From Utricularia gibba (Eukaryota; Streptophyta; Magnoliopsida; Lamiales; Lentibulariaceae), in the NCBI GenBank assembly GCA_002189035.1, contig NEEC01000002.1, forward strand, positions 5,417,001-5,481,000: a stretch of DNA of 64,000 bases. Direction: 5' to 3'. Below are positions 11,362 to 24,256 of the stretch, piece after piece. The notes under the pieces are model-generated. The model saw only the letters and a list, made by a program, of their open reading frames with translations, was not told the DNA's origin and searched no databases. The translations under genes and the position numbers were made by a program. Within the stretch, counting starts at the first letter, position 1. Every line of letters starts with the position of its first letter.

Positions 11362-12849
11362 TCAATCCTCGGGCTCGGAGGAAGCCTTGGGCTGCTTGGG
11401 TGATGCAAATTGTCTGGTGAGGCGCGATCTGGCCCAGGGATCTAAAGGGACTCTTTGAGGTGGTTGTGGGACCGCTGGCTTGGATTGCCTGAGTTCATTC
11501 TCCCTGTCAATGAACCTGCAGCGTGAGGCAATCTATGGTGAGTGAGCGCTAGGGGAATTCGGACTAATTCTACTTCAATGTATCCATACTCAATGTATGC
11601 CAAGGGGGCAGCATCACCGACTCGGAATCGGGTTCTTAGCAACCTGGTGTATCCCCCAGCTCTATCTCTGGTATCAACAAAATTATGCAGAAGCATACCG
11701 TCAACAACAGTCACACCTATATAAGAATCTTATAAATTCAGGTGTTCTGGTTTTTTACTTGTATCTATATGCCAGTTCGGTGAATAATTTGTGAAGTACA
11801 TCATCCCCACGAACAAAAGCAGCAGCTTGCCTTGCAGCACATAGGGTGCCCTGCAGGGTGGAACCAAAAATCCATTCATACCCTTTGCTATATTGCAATC
11901 TCTAGGCTTAAAACAATGCCTCATACAGAAATTGCACAGTAAAACGAATACCAACAAATGGCTACATAAATGCAGATTTCAGGTACATACCTACAGTTGA
12001 CTAGCTCAAACCTCAGGTCATGGATGAAGTTTAGAAATATGGCAATCACAGATTACACATACCTAAAAAAGATGGGGACAGGAATCTAGTGAACGTACAT
12101 ACCTCTTTACCAAGTTGCACCATATTATCTGCAAGTCTACGAACTTCCTTGGCCTTAAAAATCACCAGAGAACAATAGAACAAACCAAACTTCAGCACAT
12201 CAGAAAGACAGGAGGAAGTTAGATGTCCTACAAGAATGTGAACTTTAATTTTCACCGGAAGTAAATGGACCATCACAAGGACTATTCCTAGTCATGTAAT
12301 GCTAAAGATGAAATATAACAAAATAAGAACCACTCAGTCTTTGAAGTTGCTACTTCCATGCACTGGCTCATGAAACACAGTACAAGAGTAGTATCATAGA
12401 CAACGTGCAAAGAACAATATGCATATGGAAAAGCAGCAAATCCACTATGAATTTACTCAAGCCCATGCACATCGCCACATATCAGGAAGTTGTGATACAC
12501 AACACGCTTTCAAATAACGTGGAACAGACATAACCCATTCAGAAAACAGCGAATTCGTAGCACAGATAATCGACCAAAGTAAACACAGGAACGCTATGAT
12601 CAAGAAAAAACCCCTAAAACCCTAGACAAATGTGAAAAAATTGATGGCGACGAACTCACCTTGGCAACGGTGGTTTCGACACGCTCGTGTTTCACCAATT
12701 GAGAAACCAGGGTCCTGTACATACAGTAGTCGGATATCTATGAACATATTCTGAACAAGGAAAACTATTTCTTGGATAACAAAATTCCGTTACCTAAGCA
12801 TGGAAATTCTGTGGGCAGTATGCCGATTCAGCTTCCTGAACTTCGTCAT
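11362..12849 (-). CDS. Ribosomal protein bL17, organellar type
   Basis: Large-subunit ribosomal protein L17 of bacterial type; in plants this version serves the mitochondrial ribosome. Six exons on the minus strand: 12794-12849, 12660-12714, 12103-12153, 11759-11850, 11590-11667 and 11362-11515, all in phase, giving 161 residues. Landmarks are MTKFRKLNRHTAHRISMLR at the start, LVKHERVETTVAKAKEVRRLAD, FVRGDDVLHKLFTELA, DRAGGYTRLLRTRFRVGDAA and PPQRVPLDPW near the end. There is no N-terminal extension, so import would depend on an internal or cryptic signal, as known for such mitochondrial L17 proteins. It is divergently arranged with the OTC gene. Exons 2 and 3 are very short, so gene finders may miss them. 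Confidence 0.9.
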
Positions 12850-13100
12850 CTAGCGAGCTCGAGGAGACGAGCGATCCGGCAGCGGCGGAGTTTGCAGTTG
12901 AAAAGGTTAAAAGATCCTTTCACTTGTGTGTGTTCACTGGAGTGGAGGAAAAAAAGAGCCAAATGAGCCATTTCGGCCCATAAAAAGCCCAGCGGAGGAG
13001 GCCCATGAAGCGTGAAAAAAGGGCGTTGCAGTTTCCAGTTCCAGGTAAGGACAACTATTTTGGTCGCTTGACACAGTCGTCGAGTACAGAATTCGAATCC
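12850..13100. promoter_or_regulatory. Bidirectional promoter between bL17 and OTC, with two site II elements
   Basis: Only 251 bp separate the two start codons. It contains two GGCCCA motifs (12975-12980 and 13000-13005), which match site II/TCP-binding elements typical of plant genes for organellar and ribosomal proteins. Shared control of the two genes is inferred. Confidence 0.55.
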
Positions 13101-14910
<1,810 letters not shown>

Positions 14911-16375
14911 TCCTTCTGTAGATATCATCATCCTTTGGGCTGCGGGATGGGGCGTGGTCTATTTCTCCGGTGACCATGATGCCCTTTCCTCCAGGAACTG
15001 AAAGAGTTTCCCGATGGTCAGTCAAATATTGAAGTTGTGTTTCTGAAACCTGCACAATCAGGGGGGCTGTTGAGGCAATAAAACATTTTGCTCCTAATCA
15101 TTGAGGAAGGCATGCCATTGTGTTTGTCTGCCCAGAGCGGGGTTGGCGGCTCATTTATTTGGAGGTGTGGTGAGGGGAGAGGTAACTGGTAACTGGTAAC
15201 TGGTATGACGTGGAGGTGGACTGGGACTGGACAGTACGAGCGTTAGGTGGGTGGGCGAGGACAAGTCATTATGAGGCATGACCGCTGCGGGTGGGCTTCT
15301 TTAACTGCCGCTGCACTTTCAACGTCGCGCCTCCCCCTCCCTGTCTGGGAATCAATCGCAAAACTCCTCTTCATTTTTTAGTCATGCCACTAAATCCCGT
15401 TGTTTACAAAACTACCCCTACACAAAACCTATTTTACAAAAGTGCCCATCGTTTTTTTAATTTCTAGATATTTATTTAGTATTTTATTCAATTAATTTTT
15501 GTAAATTAAAATATTTTTTTTAAAAAAAAAGGAGAAGGGCGATATGTTAGGAAGGAAGTTACCTGTTTTACTCTTTACTGCACTGCAGCTCGTCCCTGTG
15601 ACTTCACTTTTGTGATTCCCGCCCCCACCACGTTGCTAATTGCATCTGCTTTCGGTCAGTTTAATTACCGCTGCAGTGCTGCTGCTGCAGCTCTGGTCCT
15701 GCTCCCCACCTACGCCTCAGACCCGGGAATCTCTCTCTGCCTTCGTGTTCTCGTTTTGTTTTGCTTCCTTGCTGAAACCCACGAAATAACTTCCTTCCGG
15801 TGACGTGCTTGCTTCACTTGTTATACATTGTTTGCAGTGGGCTGTATTTTACTGCTGAAGTTACTCAGTGGGTTTGCTTTACTGGGGGGTGATTTTTCTG
15901 GGATTTGGTTTTGCAGAGGTTACTTGCTAGTCACCTTATATGGATTTCCTTTTATTCCACTCTTGATGGATTGCAGTTGCCTTTTCTTTTGATAGCGGGT
16001 AGCCGTGAATTTAGTCATTTTCATGAGATATGTTGGCAGATTTGTCGAATTATTTAATCAGATTTGGTATGTCTTGATTCCTGAGATGTAATGAGCGGCC
16101 TGCCCTTTTCTTTATTACACAAACGAACAGATAGAGACTCTCCTATCAGCTCCGTTGTCACTGCCCCAAGTCTGTAAAGCGGCATTCTCGTAAGGTTAGT
16201 AGTGTGCATTTCTGAATACTTGTGTAAGATTGAAATGTATCATGTATTTCTTGTTTTTCTCCATGATTGGATTGGCTGTTTTGATTGCACTCTCAGGGTG
16301 TCCATTTTTATCTGTTAGTTTGCTGTTCAATCCCTCTAGGAAGTGAAGCACAAACTTTAAGGTCTCAACTTCGAT
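14911..16375. other. OTC 3' flank and DUF688 promoter/5' leader
   Basis: Begins with the OTC 3' UTR. A short tandem repeat of TAACTGG units lies at about 15183-15204. Around 15560-16370 the base composition becomes transcript-like (pyrimidine-rich, several GT/AG pairs), so one or more untranslated exons of the DUF688 gene are likely. No other coding region is supportable. Confidence 0.45.
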
Positions 16376-18212
16376 ATGGAGAAAAGGAAACTAAATCTGC
16401 ATGCCCCATTGATGTCTGTAAGGAGATACGCATCGCCTTTGAAATCCTCTGAGAATCTGAAAGGGAATGTGGTTCAGAAGAACCTAGATATGAAGCAGCA
16501 ATCTTGCAAATCCAATGGATCCGGACGGCGATCAGAGATGGTGATTAAACCAGATGGCATACCATTTCACTGGGAACATAGCCCTGGAAGGCCCAAGGAT
16601 GATTTTGGTAGCCAAGAGCAACGCAATTCTAGACTTTCTCTAGCTAGATCATTGGATGCCTTTAGGCGTCATCGCTCAGGAGAACTTCCAAGGCCTACCT
16701 CTGCTAGCAGAATAGGTCGATTCACTTCTGGTGAAGGTGTTCCTGATTATAATATTTACAAGCCCCAGATTGAAGCCTTTTCCTTTAGTGAACATGCTAT
16801 GCTTGTAGAGAAGTTAAATGAGAGCTTGAATTGTCCTGAAGAAAATGGTTCCCAAAGCGGAGATGCATACTCTGATGCTCTGGATGAGCTATCTTCTCTA
16901 GAATCAGGGCTCCTAGGTGACAATGCGGATCATGGTTTCTCTGTTATGCCATCTGAGCCTTGTAGTGTTGACACACAAACGAGAAGCATTATGATGAAAA
17001 GGTTTCTTCGAGAGGCCAAGGCAGCTGTAGTGGAAGCACAGGATCCAGTAAAGAAGAGTGTTTCTAGGGCCATAGCACCCTTGCCAAATGCCTCAGCATC
17101 TTTACCACATCTTAATCCATATGCAGATGATGGAGAAAGTGAAGATGAAATCCCATCAAAAAAATCTGGAAGATCAGCTTGGGGATTCCTTCCACGGTTT
17201 TGTGTGAAGAACAGCTTCTGCCTCATGAATCCTCTTCCAGCACTGAGATCAAAAAAACGCTCAACATCTGTTCCCAAAGCTGTTGAATCTCGGAAAATTA
17301 CAAGAAAAGCAACCAGTGGGCCACTTGAGCGGGTAATTTTTTTTATATCACATCCTTAGCTTGTGTTTGCAATGTTTTAGCAGTATCAGCAACAGCAGAG
17401 CTTCCTCTTTTAAAACTTGCCTATTTTCCTTTGGATCATTTCAGAGTGCAAGCCCTGTGCCCGTTCTTCAAAAGAAGAAATACCATTCTGGTTTGCTCTC
17501 CCGAGATATGCCAGTGATCGACAGTAGATTAAACTCCAACTCCAGTGATTCATATAAATCAGGATTGGCACAGTTGAGGCGTTATCGAAGTGGCAGCGAA
17601 TCGCCTTATCGAACTGAATCAGCAAAGTCACCTTTTCGTGAAGGTGTGGGATCAATTGCTCATGAAGTTGAGGGCTTGAATGGTAACAAGCTTGCTTCCT
17701 CACGTAAGCTGTTTAATGCATTGCACGACGTATCAAGGAGTCATGTGAATGCCAGAGGATCAGTTCCAACCAGAGAAACAGTGGAGAAAACAGTGTACAT
17801 AGATGTATCATCTTACAAAAAAGATGGTCATCCGGATATCTCCAGTGGGAATTTGAAGGCTGATCAGGGACGAGGGGAGATCCAAGACGTGAACCTTGGA
17901 TACAAACAGATGCCTCTGTTCACGAAAGAAGGGAAACCTACACAAGAAATTGGGAAAAAACCATTTCCCTTAGCTCCACCATTACCAGATTCACCATCTG
18001 AGTCATGGCTACGGATGACTACCGCCCGGAAAACTTTTCCTCCTCGCCTCCCTCCGAAGAAACAGAGTTCACAATGTCAGAGGCTCGTCAGCAAAGAGCA
18101 CAAACAACATTCACAGGTGCTAACTTCATTCAACATCCTGTTCATCTTTCTCCTTGCCCTTCCATGTTCATGGTTTTCATTCTTGCAGGATGTTGCACCT
18201 TGTTATCGTTGA
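16376..18212 (+). CDS. DUF688 family protein
   Basis: Plant-specific family of unknown molecular function. Exons 16376-17332, 17445-18116 and 18189-18212 give 550 residues in phase; the last exon encodes only seven residues. The N terminus (MEKRKLNLHAPLMSVRRY) and the following GIPFHWEHSPGRPKD block are the family hallmark. The protein is rich in Ser, Arg and Lys, without membrane segments, and probably largely disordered and nuclear or cytoplasmic. A basic, aromatic stretch (SGRSAWGFLPRFCVKNSF) near residue 270 is also conserved. The start was chosen because it begins the hallmark motif. The tiny last exon could be replaced by read-through of the intron in another isoform. Confidence 0.85.
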
Positions 18213-18369
18213 ACGAGCAAATCAATGGCGTCCCGCTCGTCGTTGGGTGATGCCACGCGTAGGTTTCGGAATATCAGTAGACTAAAGATGTGCGCGTCTT
18301 TGGCCTTGGAGAAGCCTTTCTTCCTGTATCCTTGCAACTTTTACTGTAGGGATGGATTGAACTGTGGAG

Positions 18370-18408
18370 TGGGCCCAAATTGGATTGGGCCCAAATTGGA
18401 TTGGGCCC
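18370..18408. repeat. Three 16-bp repeats carrying TGGGCCC
   Basis: TGGGCCC occurs at 18370, 18386 and 18402 within an ATTGGATTGGGCCCAA unit. Each copy is palindromic and contains a TCP site II core in both orientations. It lies downstream of the DUF688 stop codon. Confidence 0.7.
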
Positions 18409-18639
18409 AAGTCGGTATCGGGCCGGCGCTCGAATGATGTTCTAGAACGACTTCATAACCCATACCAACGTTCGTAATGTAATGAATGATGTATAATGTT
18501 TTTAAATTTCAGGGTTTTTTTAATTTTTCATAAAAACTATTGAATCAAAACAAAAAAAAATCAACAAGTTCGGATTGAACCAAATATATCCTCGGGTTCA
18601 ATCTCAAATTTTAAAACACTAACCCCAAATACGTGCGTG

Positions 18640-18955
18640 AAATCTAGGTATAGTATACTACAACTTTTAGCATATTTTGTATCAAATTAATATAAAAGGA
18701 AACACAAAATCGAGGGTAATACTTGAAAAGCAATATAAGTTGTACGACATATCTTGTATCAAATTAATATAAAACATATGCAAAATCAACTTTTAGCAAA
18801 TCTTGTACCAAATTAATATAAAACATATGCAAAATCGAACGTAATTGTAGAAAAGCTATATAAGTTGTATACTACAACTTTTAGCATATCTTATATCAAA
18901 TTAATATGAAACACAAAATTGAGCGTAATAGCAGAAAAGCTATATGAGTTGTTGG
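18640..18955. repeat. Degenerate minisatellite array
   Basis: The phrase TACAACTTTTAGCA, then TATC/TTGTATCAAATTAATATAAAA, then CAAAATCGA.CGTAAT, then GAAAAGC.ATATAAGTTGT recurs about three to four times with internal deletions. Units differ in length (about 55-125 bp), so the array is imperfect and old. Confidence 0.75.
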
Positions 18956-20413
18956 TATTCCACTTAATTTGAACCCAAAGATAGAGAGGGAGTAGAAAGA
19001 CTTGGGTAATGAGAATAAAAGGGAAACTCAAATTAGGGTTTGTGAGGTATGGAGGAGGAGGAGGTTTGGAATTTGTACACGACTTTTTAGGGTAGGCGTT
19101 GGAGATGGAGGTAGGGGCCGACTCCCCCCTTTCGCACATACGAATTCCAATTACATTTATTATAATAATGATTATAATTATCATATCCAAGTAGCCAAAA
19201 CTATTTCATAAATAGTATAAGGACCTACGCACACTCTCCAACCACGCGCTCACGCCACCCCCTAAATAAAGTAATTTTTTTTTATAAAATACAAGTCGGA
19301 TTAAAAATATATTATTTTAAAACAGAGTTAATCAAAAAATATTTTTAATTAAAATTTATTCCAAAGAAAACTCTATGGTTTTGTTTGGTTAGTTGATTTA
19401 GTTTTTTATAGATTTAAATTATTTAGATTTAGAAAAATTCAAATATGTAGATATAAAAATAATATATTCACCCTTAGTATACATATACAGGATAATATAT
19501 GGATATCCTATATATCAAACAACATAATTTTATTAAACTCATTATAAATCATATTTTGGTTGATACCAAATTGGTAATATTTTGGATATGTTAATGAACT
19601 GCAGAGGGGCAAACATGGAAACTTTCAAGGGTAAGAAATTGTTTCAAAGAATTAATTAATTTATATTGTATATAAAAGAATAAAAAACTTTCAGAAAAAA
19701 AAGAAAAAATGGATGGATAATGTACCAACCCTACAAGGCTTTTTTTTTTCTCAACAATGAGACCTGAACTGCTACTATTAATATTAAAATAATAACATAA
19801 ATAGACATGGAAAGAAATATAAGGGAGTTGAGATGGGTCCCACTCCCACAGAAAGGTTGAAGACGGCATTAATTAGGCAACCGCAGGTTAATGCATGGAT
19901 TCCGATATTCCAACGACTCCCACCTAAAGACAAGGAAAAATGCAACACCAATTCTTTCTTTTCTTCACTTACGTGTGTCCTTGGCCTTGCTTCTTACCCA
20001 CTTACGCCGCCCCTTTCTGGAGTAAAGAATGGATTTTGATCAACTGTGCATCTGGGATGAAGACACCCCTTTTTTTGAGGTTGTGTCGTGTCGATTGATG
20101 CCATCGCATGATGCAGTAATCAGTTCTGATGAGCCTAATTGCGCCCTTCAGAGTACGAGGGAGAGGCGCGAGCTTGAGAAAAATGGAAGAGTGGAGTAGT
20201 AACTTATGAAACGGAAGGCTGAGTACTCGCATCATCTGATTGCGATGATCCCAAGCGGACATACGGGATCAGATCTGGAGTACTGAGCCTTTTGTCTAGA
20301 AGTTTCTAGAAGTCAGAGTAAGTGTATGTGATGATGCTATGTATGTAGTGTGATGAGTGTCTGCTATGAGGTCAAGATTAAGGGGTCTTCGCGCATGATC
20401 CAATCGCCGCCGC

Positions 20414-21926
20414 CTAAGCAAGAGAAAGCTTCGTGTTAATCTCTGAATGATTGTTGCGTTTGCTCAAATCCTTCGTCTCGTTGTTGTTGCAAGGGCCGAG
20501 GCTCAAGGTGAGTTGCAAATCGCCTTCCTCCTTCCCTTGGTTTGCCTGCGGGGGACGACAGTGAGACGATCCAGTGAATCCGGAGCTGGGGTTTGTTCCT
20601 GAAGTAGAAAATGTTACCTTTAATGAATTGGATGGGTCCTTATCTATGGAGTGACTTGAGATCAGTTCCCTTGGCGGCCATACTCTTCCTTGATGGAACT
20701 GGTTTGGTCTTAGTGGAGCAGTGCTCTTGTTATCTATCATTCCAATATCGGATCCCACCCTTGAGTTGAGACGATTCCGGAGCTCGTGCTGAGAGGAATG
20801 CCATTGCTGATACCTGCAAGTTCATGATTGGCCAATGTGATACATAAATTGCAAGTACACTGCTCCACATTTGGGTTTGGGCAAGTGTTGATCTTACCTA
20901 GAAGATAAAGACTTGAAGTCGTAGGGATAACGGATATCAGGGTTTTGTGAGAAGCTCCGGAGGCGCTCGACGTAGCGATTCGGGTCGGGGTTCCTGACCA
21001 AGACGATGCCGCCGTTCTCGAACTTCAGTTGGTGCAGAGGGCTGCTGCTGCTGCACCTCATGTAAGGCGAGCCGAGAAATTGGTTCCGGCCATGAATGCC
21101 GTAAAGCCTACCCGCTTGACCTAGCACTGCATCATCATCATCATCATCTCTAGTTGTTACTCCCTCCCAATAATAACTCGGATGCAAAAACAGATGAAAA
21201 TCACCATTATCGACGAGACCCTAAATCTCTAATCATCGTAATGTAAATGTGTACCTTTTCCTGATTCATCCAGCTTCTTGCTTCTGTACATCTGGAAAAA
21301 GAAATTGTTTCACAAGATCATCAGGTGTTGTAAATTGTTTTGGTGCAAACCTAGCTGTCTGACAAGTACCTTATTTACTGGATTTGTAATAACTTAGTCC
21401 TTTTGTTGTTATAAAAGTGATTAGGATGTGTGTGCAATGTGAGACATGTACCTGTAAGTGACTTTTAACGTGGGAGATGCTGAGTCCTCTGACATTCATC
21501 AGCTGAAGCACAGCTTTCGGAGTTGCTCCTGTGCAGCAAATTGACATGAGATTCACAATTGATAACGGGAACAAACAAATGAAACTGACTTTCTTGGCCT
21601 CCCAATCTCTCAATTGCACCAACGAAGGAGAGATGCAATTCAGGAGTCCAACGCAGCCTAGGCAGTTTTGATCGGATATACTGACGAACAGTAGACTTCC
21701 GCTCGCTCCCTTCCCCACCGGATTTTGAGCTGACGTCCACCGATCTGTCGTCTCCGGCGGCCGCTTGCTGGCCCCCGATCACATTGCTCCCGGCCTTTTC
21801 ATTCAAGTTTATGGAAGATGCAGCGTCATCATCTTGGTTTACTTCTTCTTCTACTTCCCTCGAATTTGATCTCAAGTTTTCAGCTTCCTCTTCATCTGTC
21901 CCTCTAGTTTTACTCTCTTCAGCCAT
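20414..21926 (-). CDS. GARP (G2-like) MYB-type transcription factor with EAR-like C terminus
   Basis: DNA-binding regulator of the single-repeat GARP class, closest in motif content to the putative Myb group of Arabidopsis At1g14600. Exons on the minus strand: 21590-21926, 21452-21528, 21255-21291, about 21147 to 20898, and 20414-20813. The DNA-binding domain reads PRLRWTPELHLSFVGAIERLGG, then ATPKAVLQLMNVRGLSISHVKSHLQ across the exon 1/2 junction. The N terminus is acidic and Ser-rich. Near the C terminus LQLTLSLG matches an LxLxL EAR repression motif, so it is likely a repressor. The acceptor of exon 4 is uncertain because it sits in a GAT repeat; the length is 366-370 residues. An upstream untranslated exon is likely. 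Confidence 0.85.
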
Positions 21927-23772
21927 GGATGATTCAAGGACTCATCTAACCCAGCCCTGCACAAACAAAAAAAGAATCTTTGTTTCACTTTCTTTTCTGG
22001 GGTGCTAGAAACCACATAAATTTCCCATTAAAGAATTTTCAAATGGTTCCGATGTGGGACAGGGGTATTGAAAGTAGAGACGACGACGATTCACAAGAAG
22101 ATTAATTGGGTTCACTGGGAAAGAAACCAAAGGAGAAAACTTCTTTTGAAATAGTCATCAAAAGATGATCATGAGAACACGGAAAAGTGAAGTCAAACAA
22201 AACCCTAAAGAGATCGAAGAACACTACCCGGTTTAACCTTGAGAAGTGTATCAATCAATCATCCAACTGACACCGGTTTGTTACTCCTCTGCGGTTTCTG
22301 TTGAGACAAAGACTTAGCCGAGATCAGAGAAGAAAGCTGTTGAATCGTGACAGTTGTCTTCAAGAAAGAGCAGAAAGAAGGGTTGGTTCTGTTCAGATGA
22401 TAAAGGAAACCTTATGGTGGGATTTGACAGCGACGCGGTTCCCCGTCTCCCGCGAAGCTCGGCGCCTGTTTCCTGTGAAGAATGAAAATGGTGGAGTGGA
22501 GGGGAAGAGAAGGGGAAGGCAACGGGAGGGAGGTGTGAGTCCACCTGCTCCCGCGGGTTGCTGTTTATGGGATGTTGAAAGGCAACTATCTCTGGCGTTT
22601 CATTCAACTATGGAATTAAATTGAATGGTGGGAATAATTTAATAGCCACATCTCTCAACTACACTTTCATGCAAACACACACAACACCAGTATCCTCCAC
22701 AGGTCTCTCTTTTATACACCCTTCCTCTCCTCCATCTCCTCATCCCCATTTACAAGTGATGCATGCTTTCAGATCAACGCCCTAGTGATCTTTTTTTTTT
22801 TTTTGTTTTGAGTTGGGAGGTACGGGAGCCACCCCAACTCATGTAAAGAGATCTGCAGATGTTTAAGCCAAATGGGTGCCATTTTGTCAACTGATGGGCA
22901 AAGAATCATAAACCCAAAAGTTGTAATTTTGTCCACATGATGAGTATTGGCCGTTTTTTGTGACTTTCGATGGGAGATTAGAGGGAAAAGACACTGAATT
23001 CGCCATTGCAGAAAGCAAACTGCGCTCAAGGGTTTAACCTCCTCCACTGTTTGGAATCTAAAAAAAAAGTGTCAGCCAGCATCAGTCTATGCCCGAATCA
23101 GGAGTGGCTTGGTTTGTTGATTGGATAGTTTATGCAAATACATTTCCTTATAATCACCCCCCATTTTCTTGTTTTTCGATTCAAACCACACTTTGATTTT
23201 TCTATAATTGCTGGAAATGGACATGTTCACCCGGTTTTGGATGCCGATTTCCCATGTGGATGAGGGGTGTGGGACACCACATATTTAGCACCCCTCTAAT
23301 CCTCTAAAGTATCTTCATAGTCTTGAATTCATACATACACACGACTTTTATTTCTATAAAAAAAAACATTGTACAATCAAATTTTGTTACGATTTCTATT
23401 TCAAAAATAACATAAATTTAAATGGGTATTTCTTGAAAAGTGTTTTTCAAAAGGGTATTGTAAAAAAAATAGGGTTTTAAATTGAAGATCACTTGTAGAT
23501 GTAACTTCATGCGTCCCATACAAAATTCCGAACGGGTGATGTCTTGATACAAGATGGAGGGAAACTCACATTGGCAATACGGTGTGTACGCAACCCATTC
23601 TGTCTTTCTTGTTGAGTTGAATCATCGGAATGTTGGGTTTCAACAAATAAGTCATAAGACAGCAGTTGTGAAGGAAAAATCAATCCCTTATCTCGTTCTG
23701 TGTGGGTGTGGGTCTGGGGCATTAAATGCCTTGTTGCAAACGTCATTTTCTGAGAATATGTCGCCCAGTATC

Positions 23773-23792
23773 CATCTATCTATCTATCTATC
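23773..23792. repeat. (TCTA)n microsatellite
   Basis: Four to five ATCT units in a row, flanked by ATCC variants. Confidence 0.8.
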
Positions 23793-24228
23793 CATCAATC
23801 ACATGTGGAATTGTTCAATGAAGCAACGGGCGGCCGGATCTCGCAGCAAACAAAAAAAACAATTCCCATCTCAGAGCTTCATTATCGCCGTCTAGTTACT
23901 GCAACTGCTGCAGCCCCCACAGCATTGACTTGCTGCTCCTCCATCAATATCAATATCACACGGTGCGCTGTTATTGTTGTCCAAATTCATGATCTCAGGG
24001 GTGAAATGAGTATAATGAAGTCAAAACACACAAGAAACATGAATTATATTAAAAAAAGTTAGATCCAATCAATTCATAATATCTTATATACATAATTATT
24101 TCATTTTCAAATTTTAATATGGAATCGTTTGTTCTAATACTTATAACGGGTTTTTTCTGCTGCTGCTCTAAGGGCTGAAAAATGGACACACATGCATGTT
24201 GATAGCCACAAACCAGACTCATTTCCGA

Positions 24229-24256
24229 CGTGGAGTGGAGTGGAGTGGAGTGGATC
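24229..24256. repeat. (GGAGT)n microsatellite
   Basis: About five GGAGT units in a row. Confidence 0.8.

Larger units (their letters stand above)
18213..20413. other. Intergenic: DUF688 3' flank, tandem repeats, GARP 3' flank
   Basis: Apart from the two repeats listed separately, this is AT-rich DNA. A purine-rich, more GC-rich stretch at 18960-19140 and another at 19830-20300 may be transcribed flanks. No supportable gene. Confidence 0.4.

Noticed and set aside
18640-18955. CRISPR-like repeats
   Set aside because: Units are degenerate and uneven, without regular unique spacers, in a plant genome.
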